From: Pelagerythrobacter sp041912895
GTDB taxonomy: Bacteria; Pseudomonadota; Alphaproteobacteria; Sphingomonadales; Sphingomonadaceae
Reading direction: 5' to 3'
NCBI RefSeq assembly: GCF_041912895.1
Contig: NZ_JAYSGI010000002.1
Span: 682,001 to 746,000, forward strand
Length of the DNA: 64,000 nt
The position numbers and the translations under genes were made by a program. The notes beneath the pieces are model-generated. The model had not been told where the DNA came from and made no database searches. It saw nothing but the letters and a program-made list of their open reading frames with translations. Each line of letters opens with the position of its first letter. Within the stretch, counting starts at the first letter, position 1. Shown piece by piece: positions 45,580 through 55,300 of the stretch.

Positions 45580-46748
45580 CAGTGGCGACTGCGCGGTGCG
45601 GGAGGGACGATCTCCGCCGCCATCAGGCTGCGCAGGATGCCCTCGCGGATGCCGCGATCGGCCACGCCGAGGCGCTCGGCAGGCCAGATGTCGAGGATCG
45701 ATTCGAGGATCGCGCATCCCGCGACGACCAGTTCGGCGCGATCGTTGCCGATGCACGGCAGCCGGCCGCGCTCGTCGGGCGTCATCGTGGCGAGGCGGGC
45801 GCTGATCCCGCGCATCGAGCCCGAAGGCACGATCAGTCCGTCGACCGCGCGCCGATCGTACTGGGGCAGTTCGAGGTGGACGCTGGCGAGCGTGGTCACC
45901 GTGCCGCTGGTGCCCAGCAGGCGAATCTCGGCTTCGGTCTCGGCATGCGCGGCGATGCGTTCGGCGAACGGAGCGAAGCTTTCGGAGACGACGCGGCGCA
46001 TCTCGGCATAGCGGGCGCTGCGCTCGCCCGGCTCGCCCTCGACCCGACCGACGGTATCGGTCAGCGAGACGACGCCCCATGGCACGCTCTGCCAGTCGAG
46101 GATACGCGGAACGTTGCCGCCGGGCTCGATCAGCACGAGTTCGGTCGAGCCGCCGCCGATGTCGAAGATCACCGCCGGGCCTTCGCCGCTTTCGAGCAGG
46201 ATATGACAGCCGAGCACGGCTAGCCGCGCTTCCTCCTGCGCCGAGATGATGTCGAGCACGATACCCGTCTCGCGCCGGACGCGTTCGATGAACTCAGCGC
46301 CGTTGGCGGCGCGGCGGCAGGCCTCGGTGGCGACCGAGCGGGCGAGGTGAACGTTGCGCCGCCGCAGTTTTTCGGCGCAGACGTGCAGCGCGGCGAGCGC
46401 ACGGTCCATCGCCTCGTTGCTCAGTCGGCCGGACATCGCCAGCCCTTCCCCGAGCCGGACCACCCGGCTGAAGGCGTCGATCACGGTGAAGTTCTCGCCC
46501 GAAGGCCGCGCGATCAGCAGGCGGCAGTTGTTGGTGCCCAGATCGAGCGCGGCATAGGCCTGGCGGCGTGTCGGCGCCCCGCCGCGCTGCTCGCCGCCCT
46601 GCGCACTGCGGCGCGGCGGACGGTTCGCGGGCTTCTTCCTGTCGTCGGGCGCGGGGTGCTTGTAGCGGAAATCGGCTACTTTGCCGGACGTCTTTCCCCT
46701 CGCTGCGCCTGACCTCCTGTGTCTGTCCGGCGGAGAAAGATCCGCCAT
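45579..46748 (-). CDS. Ppx/GppA phosphatase family protein
   Basis: 389 residues from the ATG at 46748. A basic, disordered N-terminus (about 1-60) precedes the actin-like fold with AALDLGTNNCRLLIARPSG, RSVATEACRRAANGAEFIER, VIFDIGGGSTELVLIEPG and RLLGTSGTVTTLA. Family members hydrolyse polyphosphate or pppGpp. The C-terminal HD-type domain of long Ppx is missing, so it is a short alphaproteobacterial form. Coupled to rlmE. Confidence 0.92.
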   Translation of the reverse strand: MADLSPPDRHRRSGAARGKTSGKVADFRYKHPAPDDRKKPANRPPRRSAQGGEQRGGAPTRRQAYAALDLGTNNCRLLIARPSGENFTVIDAFSRVVRLGEGLAMSGRLSNEAMDRALAALHVCAEKLRRRNVHLARSVATEACRRAANGAEFIERVRRETGIVLDIISAQEEARLAVLGCHILLESGEGPAVIFDIGGGSTELVLIEPGGNVPRILDWQSVPWGVVSLTDTVGRVEGEPGERSARYAEMRRVVSESFAPFAERIAAHAETEAEIRLLGTSGTVTTLASVHLELPQYDRRAVDGLIVPSGSMRGISARLATMTPDERGRLPCIGNDRAELVVAGCAILESILDIWPAERLGVADRGIREGILRSLMAAEIVPPAPRSRH

Positions 46749-46916
46749 TTTCCAAAGCTTTCTATTCCTCCCGCGCAAGGCCGCGCGGGGACCTGGCCTC
46801 GATGCTAGCGCGCGCGCGATGCGGGGGCAAGAGCGGGGGCTGGTACGGGGCGAGTGCGGGCTTGACCTCGCGCGCGCGCAAACCTAGATGCGCCCCCTCG
46901 CGAGCGTGCTCGCCGA

Positions 46917-46990
46917 TGCCCCGTCGTCTAATGGTAAGACTACGGACTCTGACTCCGTCAATTGAGGTTCGAATCCTCACGGGGCATCCA
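46917..46990 (+). tRNA. tRNA-Gln (anticodon CUG)
   Basis: A complete cloverleaf of 74 bases. Acceptor arms TGCCCCG (46917-46923) and CGGGGCA (46980-46986) pair over seven bases; the D arm is GTCT-AATGGTA-AGAC; the anticodon arm ACGGA-CTCTGAC-TCCGT gives CTG; the T arm is TGAGG-TTCGAAT-CCTCA. CCA is encoded at the 3' end. The T-rich stretch right after it may help end transcription. The sequence beyond it changes character, so this gene may be the insertion point of an island. Confidence 0.97.
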
Positions 46991-47154
46991 CTGTTTTTCT
47001 TTAGGAAATCAGGAGCATGGTACTTAATCCGCCACGGCTTTTGAGTACCATGTGGTTCTGCAAGATTTTTCCTTAGATTCCAGCGGGTTACGCGGCCATG
47101 CGCGCAAATGCGGGTTGCTCCCTGCGACGTAGATGCGATATAAGTCGTTCAGGT
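46991..47154. other. Gap after tRNA-Gln with a nine-base inverted repeat
   Basis: No gene is seen. Arms CATGGTACT (47016-47024) and AGTACCATG (47044-47052) are perfect with a 19-base spacer. On the minus strand a short open stretch about 47092-47157 encodes an RLISHLRRREQPAFARMAA-type tail whose family is not recognised; it may be another gene remnant. Confidence 0.4.
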
Positions 47155-47328
47155 TTAGGGGTGCGCAGACTCCGAGCAATCAGATATCGTCAAATCCGCA
47201 AGGAGCACGGCTGGACTGACTCCTAGGCCTCCAGCGATCGTGCAGATCGTAGAGACGCTTATATTCTGACGACCTCGCTCAATACGCCCATAGTATGAGC
47301 GATCAATCTGGATCTTCTGCGCGAACTG
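47155..47328 (-). pseudogene. Remnant of an XRE-family helix-turn-helix regulator
   Basis: The frame is open from 47328 to the TAA at 47155-47157 but has no start; a TAG (47329-47331) lies directly upstream. The 57 residues read like the second half of an XRE/Cro HTH domain: QFAQKIQIDRSYYGRIERGR, then QNISVSTICTIAGGLGVSP and AVLLADL. Upstream in another frame LRAKDSS resembles the missing first helix, so a deletion of a few bases plus frameshift is likely. Confidence 0.6.
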
Positions 47329-47362
47329 CTATCCTTGGCGCGAAGGCAAGAGACTTCAGGCT

Positions 47363-47617
47363 GTGAACGAGGAGGGGAAAATTCGCCCGTTCACGATTAC
47401 GCTTCAGCCCGGTGATGAACGCTACGAGCCCTTGCCGCCAAATGTGCGGTACGAACCGATAACTATTCGCGAGCGGCCGAACGAGCTTGGCGATAGCGGA
47501 TTGGCTACGACCTTTGGCTTAGACGATCAGCTGTCCGAAATGTCCTGCAGCTTAGGTCAGTCCTACCTCCGACGCGAGGCGGGATCAGGTCGCACCCACC
47601 GTTCGCACGATGCATAG
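47363..47617 (+). CDS. Hypothetical protein
   Basis: 84 residues from a GTG at 47363. The first 60 are hydrophilic with Pro and Arg (KIRPFTITLQPGDERYEPLP) and no known motif; the end is Ser/Arg/His-rich. The stop overlaps the next start (47610) by eight bases, the main support for it being real. It could also be a fragment of an older gene. Unrecognised. Confidence 0.35.
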   Translation: MNEEGKIRPFTITLQPGDERYEPLPPNVRYEPITIRERPNELGDSGLATTFGLDDQLSEMSCSLGQSYLRREAGSGRTHRSHDA

Positions 47618-47903
47618 ACGCCCAGATTTGTTGACCATCATTGAGGCTGGCCTGAGCTCCGATGCAGCGGCGCTGCTCCGAAAGGGGGTGCATCTACATG
47701 GCTCAACTGGAAAACAATCCAATCGGGCTGCTCTGGAAGCGACAACGTGCATCTATCGAGGCGATCTTTTGAGCACCATCTTCTTCATCAACAAAATTCA
47801 TCCCTGGCTGGATCGCCCAACACCTTTGAAACGTGCCGAGCAATCGGAGGAAGGCCTTGAGTTTGTCATCGATATAATCGGTGCAATCGGGGCCGGGGTT
47901 TAA
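47610..47903 (+). CDS. Small protein resembling the MbcA/ParS toxin-binding domain
   Basis: 97 residues. The C-terminal part, HPWLDRPTPLKRAEQSEEGL followed by EFVIDIIGAIGAGV, matches the end of MbcA/ParS/Xre (DUF2384) antitoxins, where a W-x-x-x-P-x-P-L strand leads into an E-G-x-x-x-V-x-x-x-I helix. The first half shows no complete HTH, so it may be a shortened antitoxin or toxin-binding relic. The gene is six bases upstream of a second member of the same family. No RES-domain toxin is visible beside it. Confidence 0.5.
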   Translation: MHRRPDLLTIIEAGLSSDAAALLRKGVHLHGSTGKQSNRAALEATTCIYRGDLLSTIFFINKIHPWLDRPTPLKRAEQSEEGLEFVIDIIGAIGAGV

Positions 47904-47908
47904 ATCTG

Positions 47909-48307
47909 ATGGGCAAGTCCTCGGTGGGATCCGAAAGTGCGAAGCCAGATAGCGCTTGCCTTAATGCTTTCGGAAATATCGCAGAGCATTGGGACATGAC
48001 CGCTTCGGAGCAATGCTTGCTCCTTGGCGTCGACGATGCCGAGGCGCTTCAGGATTGGATGGAGCAAGCTCGAGCAGGCGATAGCGTTTCGCTACCTGAG
48101 GACACGTTGGAAGGCATCGGCTGTGTCCTCTCGATATATGCCTCGCTGGTGATCCTGCTCAGCCATGATCGATCGAAAGATTGGGTGCGTACACCCGATC
48201 GAGAGCCGCTGTTTCAAGGCAAGTGCGCGATGTCGCTGATGGCGAGCGGAAATCGCAAGGACCTTGAAGATGTCGCTCGGTACTTGCTGAACGAACGCTA
48301 CAGATAA
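47909..48307 (+). CDS. MbcA/ParS/Xre antitoxin family protein
   Basis: 132 residues. The order is that of the family: an N-terminal HTH-like part (AFGNIAEHWDMTASEQCLLL, then a W-containing turn), a second helical part (LPEDTLEGIGCVLSIYASLV), and the toxin-binding end DWVRTPDREPLFQGKCAMSL with ASGNRKDLEDVARYLLNERY. Relatives bind and neutralise RES-domain NAD-degrading toxins and repress their own promoter. Here no RES gene follows; next comes a degraded region. It may be an orphan antitoxin. Confidence 0.72.
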   Translation: MGKSSVGSESAKPDSACLNAFGNIAEHWDMTASEQCLLLGVDDAEALQDWMEQARAGDSVSLPEDTLEGIGCVLSIYASLVILLSHDRSKDWVRTPDREPLFQGKCAMSLMASGNRKDLEDVARYLLNERYR

Positions 48308-48345
48308 GCGAGCGCTGTGCCTGCGCGTTGCCTAACACTATCGCG

Positions 48346-48540
48346 ATGCGGCGTAACCGTGCGCGATTAGAACCTCGGCATCCACTCGTGATCCAGCAGC
48401 ATCTCAACGACAGTACGATGCCGTCTTGCACTACTGGATTATTCTGCCGTTGCCTGACTATCCCGGCACGCATCTCCTGTTCGGAATTGTGACCAAAAAT
48501 CGCGAGAACCGCTTCGCCGATGGAAGGTGCATCGGCGGTG
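48346..48540 (+). pseudogene. Frameshifted small gene of unknown family
   Basis: From an ATG at 48346 the frame reads MRRNRARLEPRHPLVIQQHL, then a change of frame near 48410 gives YDAVLHYWIILPLPDYPGTH and LLFGIVTKNRENRFADG, a clearly protein-like segment without its own start. No family is named with confidence. The break suggests decay. Confidence 0.4.
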
Positions 48541-48554
48541 CGCTGGAAGATCAC

Positions 48555-49322
48555 GCGGGTGCATTGCTCGGCTCTGCTCGAACTTGAAGGCGAGCGAGAG
48601 CGTCTTGCCGAACTTGCTGCAAGCGAGGTTCCGGCGGAGACAATCGATAAGCTGGAACAGCTCGACACGCGGATCGCGGCTGAGCGGAATACGCTTCACG
48701 CCGGCGGTGTCAGGGTCGCATATAGCGGTCCTGCCGCTCCTAGGATCGGCGGTCAACCGCCTCGAAGTGCGCATCGGAACCGACGGGGGTCGCGGCCTCG
48801 CCGAACGCGCGGCCCTCGCGCGTGACGAGGCGGAAGCCGCCCGCGCTTCGCTCCGGCGCATTCAGGACGAAGCCGATATGCTCACATTGCTGCGCGCCGT
48901 GTTGCAGCAGGCGCAGGAGGAAACCTCGCGCAGCCTTGTCGGACCCGTCGCAAGCCGCGCCAAGGCTTACATGCAGCGCGTCTTGCCCGGGCTCGAACCG
49001 GGGTTTGATGCCGACTTCCAGCTGGCCAGTGTGAGCCGCGGGGGGCCTTGACGAGGATCGCGAGCTCCTGTCCCAAGGCACACAGGAGCAACTGGCGCTC
49101 TTGTCCCGCCTCGCATTTGCCGAATTGCTTCGCGAGAAGGGCGCGCCCGTTTCCCTCATGTTGGACGACCCGTTGGTCTATTCGGACGATTACCGACTTC
49201 AGGAAATGATCAATCTTCTGGATGAAGCTTCGCGCGATATGCAGATAATCGTGCTGAGCTGTCGCGATCGCGCCTTCTGCGCCGCATCAGGCGAGCGATT
49301 GGAACTACGGACGTCGCCGTAG
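48555..49322 (+). pseudogene. Degraded C-terminal part of an SMC/YhaN-type AAA ATPase
   Basis: Three consecutive frames hold pieces of one protein. The first (to about 48720) is coiled-coil-like (ERERLAELAASEVPAETIDK). The second (about 48725-49040) continues as ERAALARDEAEAARASLRRI and LVGPVASRAKAYMQRVLPGL. The third (about 49045-49322) has the ABC-like signature LSQGTQEQLALLSRLAFAEL, Walker B VSLMLDDPLV and a closing IIVLSCRDRAF. The second break falls in a run of six G at about 49040. The N-terminal half with Walker A is absent. Relatives are Rad50/YhaN-like DNA-repair or defence ATPases. Confidence 0.65.
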
Positions 49323-49376
49323 TTTCAGCAGGCCAAGGCGTTTGAAGCAACAAGCGTCGGTGGCTCGCTTCCGGCT

Positions 49377-52300
49377 CTAATGCTGGATAACCTTCTCGAT
49401 CGCGAGTTCGACCCGTCGCCGGGCGTCGCGGCGCAAGCGTGAAATCCCAAAAATCCGCGCCACAGCCACGGCGCGATCTTCGACGTCATCGACCGCACGT
49501 GCGGCGAGCATGAGTTCCGGCAATGCGATTTGGTCGATCAATCGGTTGGCGCTGCCGCTCTCGGGCACGCGATATTCATCAAGTCGCGTCGGGTGGCTTT
49601 CGTCGATCCAGACGAAGACATGGTCGACCTGGTCTTCGACGAGAACGAAGGAGCGCTGGGCCACCTCGTCGACACGCTCGCGGATCAGCCGACCGGTCCG
49701 GGCGAAACCGTGCGCCCTCGCAATCACGGTCGCGAGCTGATCGTCGCGAATAGGCGCTTCGGTTTCAACGACGAGGCGAACCATTTCGATCAGTACATCG
49801 TTGTACTCCGGGTCGTAGAACCGATCCGCGTCGATCTTGTCGACGATGTCCGAGAAATCGGTTTGGCGGTAGGGACCAGCTCGCCCCTGCGCCATCTCCG
49901 GTGCGTGGAACATAGACAGCAACGTATCGTCGGAGGAGTCAGATTCGTGAGGCGGTGATGACGCATTGCCCCGCGCTTGTCGATCGTCGACAACCGAAGA
50001 AGCGGGATCGTCGACCTGCACGTGATCGTCCTCGTCGGGAGCATCCGATGTTGCCTCCGGGCCGGCAGCATCATCCTGCTCCTCGCCGGCCTCCTCGAAT
50101 ACGCGGCGTTCGCGCGCCTCGTCCAGTTTCTGTTTCAGGCGTGCATCGATTTTCGCGATCGAGCCTTTCGCGTCGATCCAGAAGTCGGTCGACCAGATGC
50201 GCAGGATCGTCCATCCCAGTCCCTCGAGCACGGCCTGGCGCACCTTGTCGCGATCGCGAGCGGTAAGCGCGCTATGATACATTGCTCCATCGCATTCGAT
50301 GCCAGCAAGAAAATCGCCAGGATTATCGGGGTCGACAATGCCCAGATCGATGCGATAACCGGACACCCCGATCTGCGGTCGAACCGACCAGCCACGACGC
50401 TCCAACATGCCCTTGACTGCATCCTCGAACGGGGACTCGGTCTCGCCGATGCTGTCCGAATGCACTTCGGCCAGAGCCCGCGGTCCACGATCGGCGAACT
50501 CGATGTAGTGCTTCAGGTCGCGCACCGCCTGCGAGGCCGTTTTCGAGAGATCGATCATCCCGGCGTTGAAGGAGGTGAACAGCAGCATCGCCTTGCGTGC
50601 ACGTGTCACCGCGACATTGAGACGACGCCATCCACCGTCCTTGTTGAGCGGGCCGAAGTTCATCGACATCTTGCGGGCACCTGCTTCGACCGGGCCGAAG
50701 GTGATGCCGAGGATGATCGTGTCGCGCTCGTCCCCCTGTACCGTTTCCAGATTTTTGACGAAAACCGGCTCTTCCAGATCGTCGGCAAAATGCGCGTCGA
50801 ACGCGGCATCGCCCTTACGGGCCTGTTCCAGCAGGTCCTCGATCAGGTCCTGCTGCTTGCTGTTGAGTGTGACGATGCCGAGCGAGGTGTCACCCGGGGC
50901 CTTGCCCGCCAGACGACGCTTCGCCTCGGCGACGATCGCCTTCGCTTCGATCGCGTTGGTCTGCTCGGTACCCTTTGCGTAGACACCCTCCACCCGGTGC
51001 CACTCGACGGCCGTCTCGCGTGTTTCGGGTGCAGGAAAGATTACCAGCTTGCCATCGTAATAGCGCGAGTTCGAGAACGCGATCAGCGAGTCATGACGGC
51101 TTCGGTAATGCCAGTCCAGACTGCGGCGCGGGATCGAGGCGGAGACGCATTCGTCGAGAATGCTCTCCAGATCAACCATCGCGTCTTCGTCGACTGTTGC
51201 CGAACCGCGGCTGAAGAAATTGGTCGGCGGCATTTGCTTCTGGTCGCCCGCGAGTACCAGCTGGCGGCCGCGCCCGATCGACCCGACTGCGTCCCAGGGC
51301 GTTATCTGACTGGCTTCGTCGAAGATCACGATGTCGAACAGATCCTGGTCGGGCGGCAGATATTGCGCGATCGAGAGCGGGCTCATCAGCATGCAAGGAG
51401 CGAGCGCGCTGAAATCCTTGCCCATCTCTTCGGCAAGGCGGCGCACCGGTTTATGGGCGCGCTGCTTGGCAAGCTCGTGTTTGAGCACACCAAAACCGGA
51501 TGCGCGGGCGACCTGTGAGGCATCGGGAAGATCGGTACATAGCCGCGCGCGGATGATCGCGGCGGTCAGGTTCTGTACCTCCTCGGTCACTTTGCCGAAG
51601 GTGCGAATCTTGTCTTCGTGCGACAGCGAGTGAAACCCGGCGAGGCGCGGCTCGGCATCGATCGCCCAAGGCGCGAACCACTTGGCGTAGGCTGCATCGA
51701 AGAGCGGCACTGCCTCGCCCGCGGGAAGACCGGCGGCAATCCGGTTGGTCATCGGCGCAAGGCCCAGCGCCGCGGCCTGATCGCGCACCTTGTTCCACTG
51801 GCACAGCGCGTTGAGCTGGGTCCGATGCGCCTCGATGTCGTCGCACATGTGCGCGATTTGCTCGAATTGGCCGGGTAGCGCATTGGCTGCGCTCGCCCCG
51901 AAGAACGCGTCCCGTGCCTGCCCGAAGCCCTCGGCCGCCTCGATGAGAGCCTGCGTCGCAACGCCCAGCGGCGCATCGGAGGCAGCCATCTCGTTTGCAT
52001 CGACTACTGCGTTACGCAACGCACCGACCAGGCCGGCGAATTCCTCCGGACTTCCGGCCTGCGATCGGGCGACGGCACGGATGCGTTCGGCTTCTTCGGC
52101 GAGCCGTTCCAGCCTGTCAGGATCGCTGTCGAGCCCTTGGGATGCCGGCACCCCCTCGATCGCTCGATCGAGCTCACGCACTTTTGCATGCAGCGGCGCC
52201 ATCTCGGCAAAGATCGGCAGGTCCGCCGAAGGATCGATCTCGCCAGCAGCGCCGCCCAGTTCGGTCATCCGTCGTTTGCAGCTGCGCATTGCGAAGTACC

Positions 52301-55300
52301 GCAGCAGTACGAATTTCTCCTGTGCCTCCTCCCAATCGCGCGCCAGCGACGCCTGCGTGTCCTCGGCTGCCTCCGGCGTGCGGTATTCGGACGAGAGCCT
52401 CGCACGAAGCCCGTGCCACTTGCGGACCGCATCGGCTTGCCTGCGGAGGGCCTCTATCGTTTCGGCATGGTCGGGGCGGAAGGCGAACGCAAGATCGACA
52501 CCGGCAGTCCTACAGATCGCCTGACTTAGCGTGAGTACCCGGTCAGCCTCTTCGGGACCGGTGGGCTGTGCGGGCAGTCCGCTTGCCCGAACCGCTGCAT
52601 GTGCTGCGTGCTCTACTCTGGCGGAAGCGGACCGCAGATCGTTTGCTGAAGCCAGCAGCCGTGATTGCCATGCATTGGACCACTCGCTCGCACGCACACA
52701 GTCGGACACCGTCCCGGGCAGCGTGCCGACGCCTGCGAATGTCAGTTCGAGACTGCGCACGGCCTCGCGCATCGCCCTGATCTCGGATTCGCCGTGTTGC
52801 GTTCGCTCGGGCCAGGCGAATTGCGGCAGCGCGCCATCATCGTCGCGCACGACGCGCCAGACTGCATCGTGCACCGTCAACCCGCAGGGATAACGGTGGT
52901 GGAGCGCGGCTGCAAAGCCGTTCAGATCGTCGCGCAATCGCTTCAGCTCGGCCGTCCTGTCGGCCCAATCAGACTGCGACAGCGCGCCGCGCGCGTTCCA
53001 TGCACGTTCGAGCTGGCGCAGGACCTCGATCTTGGTACTCTTATGCGAGTGCAGTTCGAGGCAGAAGTCGCCTAGCCCGACCTGCTCCAGCCGTCGGTAG
53101 ACGACGTCCAGCGCAGCGCGCTTCTCGGATACGAACAGAACTCGCCGCCCAAGTGCCAGATTCTGCGCAATCATGTTGGCAATGGTCTGCGACTTGCCGG
53201 TCCCCGGAGGGCCATCGAGCACGAAGTTGTGTCCCTCGCCCGATGCGACCACCGCTGCCAGCTGCGAGCTGTCCGCGGGGAGGGGAGCGTAAAGGTCGGC
53301 CGGGTCGACGTCCTGGTCGAGCCTGTCCGGTTTGGGCAGGGGGCCCATGGCTTCGAACGGCTCGGTTCCACGCTCAATCAGATGCCGAACGACGGGGTTG
53401 TCCTTAAGCAGATCGCGCCGATCGACGAGATCCTTCCACATCAGGTATTTGGAGAAAGAGAAGATGCCCAGCGTAACCTGCTCGCGCACTTCGAAGCCCG
53501 GCGAGTTGGTGATCGCACGCCTGATCTGGTGCCATACTCCGGCAACATCGGTCCCGCTGTCGTCCTTGGGCAGCTCGCCGTCGAGCCCGCCGATGACAAG
53601 TCCGAAATCCTGCTTGAGCAGTTCGAGCAGCGTCATGTTGAAACGCGGCTCGTCCTCGTGCGCGACCAACTTCATGCCCGAGCGCGCATTGCGTCTTTCG
53701 AGCCGCACCGGCTGGAGGATCAGCGGCGCACGATAGCTGCGTTGGTCTGTCTCCTTTTTCTTCCATTCCAGAAACCCAAAGGCGAGAAACAGCGTGTTCG
53801 AGCCCCCTTCGTTCATGTCCGCACGCGCCTGACGGTAGAGCTTAATCAGGCTGCTATCGAGTTTGGGCTTCTCCAGCTCGACGAACACCTCGTTCTTTTC
53901 CAACCCGGCAAGCGCATGCTCTTCCTTCAGGTCGGTCCGGCTGCGATCGCGGTGCAGGTCCACATCGCGCCCGCCGACACCCAGATCGGGCAACGGCTGC
54001 ACGCTGATCTTCTTGCCATCGGCCAGCAGGTCTTCCAGTCGGGCCGGATCGGGGCAGACGAGGTTGAGATTGCCTGCACGCGGCAGGTTGAGCAGCCGGT
54101 TGCGGGCCGTCAGATCGAGCAGCTTGCGCTGCCATTCCTCGATCCTGTCCTTCGTTTCGCCGTCGCCTTCCTCGATCTCCACACTCTCGATCGAACCCTG
54201 GTAGAGGTCCGGCGCGGCCTCTACCCGAACGCTTGCAAAGCCCTCGTCCTCGTCTTCCATGCGGGTCGACGATGTCGCCAGCGGCAGGATCCTGCGCATG
54301 CGTGCGCGACGTACATCGATGGCAAAGAATACGTCGCCAGGTTCGATGCCCTCGATCTGGCGCTTGGATTCCGCGCAGGCTTGGGAAAATCGCGCGCGGT
54401 TGGCACCGGTTACCATCGTCGTCTCGAACAGCACGATATTGCCGAGATCGAGACGGTTTCGGACCGCTGCGACCTCTTCGGTGACGAGGTCGGAAAACTG
54501 GTCGCGTTCGACCCATGCTCCCGCGAAAGCGTGGCCGTGCGTCAACACGACGAGCGGATGCAGCCCGGCCTGCTCGATCGCCGCAGCAAACAGCAGCGCG
54601 GTGTCGAGGCAGGTCGCGACCCGCCCGGCGTAGATCGCACCGGGCGACCGGATTTTCTGGCCTCGTGTCTCGAAGCTGGCGGGCGGCAGCGCGTAGGTAA
54701 GCTGCAAACCGCTGACCGCCGACCAGATTGCCGAGACGATCTCGTAGACTCTTGCCTTGTCGCCGCTTTCGTAGCCGTTGATCGCATCCGGTCGCCCAGC
54801 CGTAGCCAGTGCATTTGCGGCCGCGCGCAGCACCTTCGCCACTGCCGGATCATTGGGCATAACGAATGCGGGCAGCAATTCCGGCATCGCGTCGGCCCCG
54901 CCCCAATCGTCCACCGCGAGGATCGTGATCGGCGTCTTGCTGCTCGCAATTACCTCGCCTTCGCGATCGCGCAGATCTAGCGTCACCGTACCGCGTTCGG
55001 CTTCGGCGAGATCACGAGCAAAACCGGCGGCGATGGTGACATCGCGATCGAGCAGTTGCAGACTCTCGCCCGCGGCAACCTTGTCGATGTGCCAGCAACG
55101 CTCGCCCAGAAACGCCGGATCGGCGGACAGGTCGAGACGCAGGTCAGACAGGTCCGCATCGGTTCCGTTGACGATCGAGATTTCACGAAGAGGCGGAACC
55201 GCGTTCTGCTGCGAAACGAAGCCGATTTTGTCGCACGCGACGACTTCTATCCGGACCGTCTTCTCGGGCTCCTGACCGTGCGCGGCGACTTCGCCTTCCA

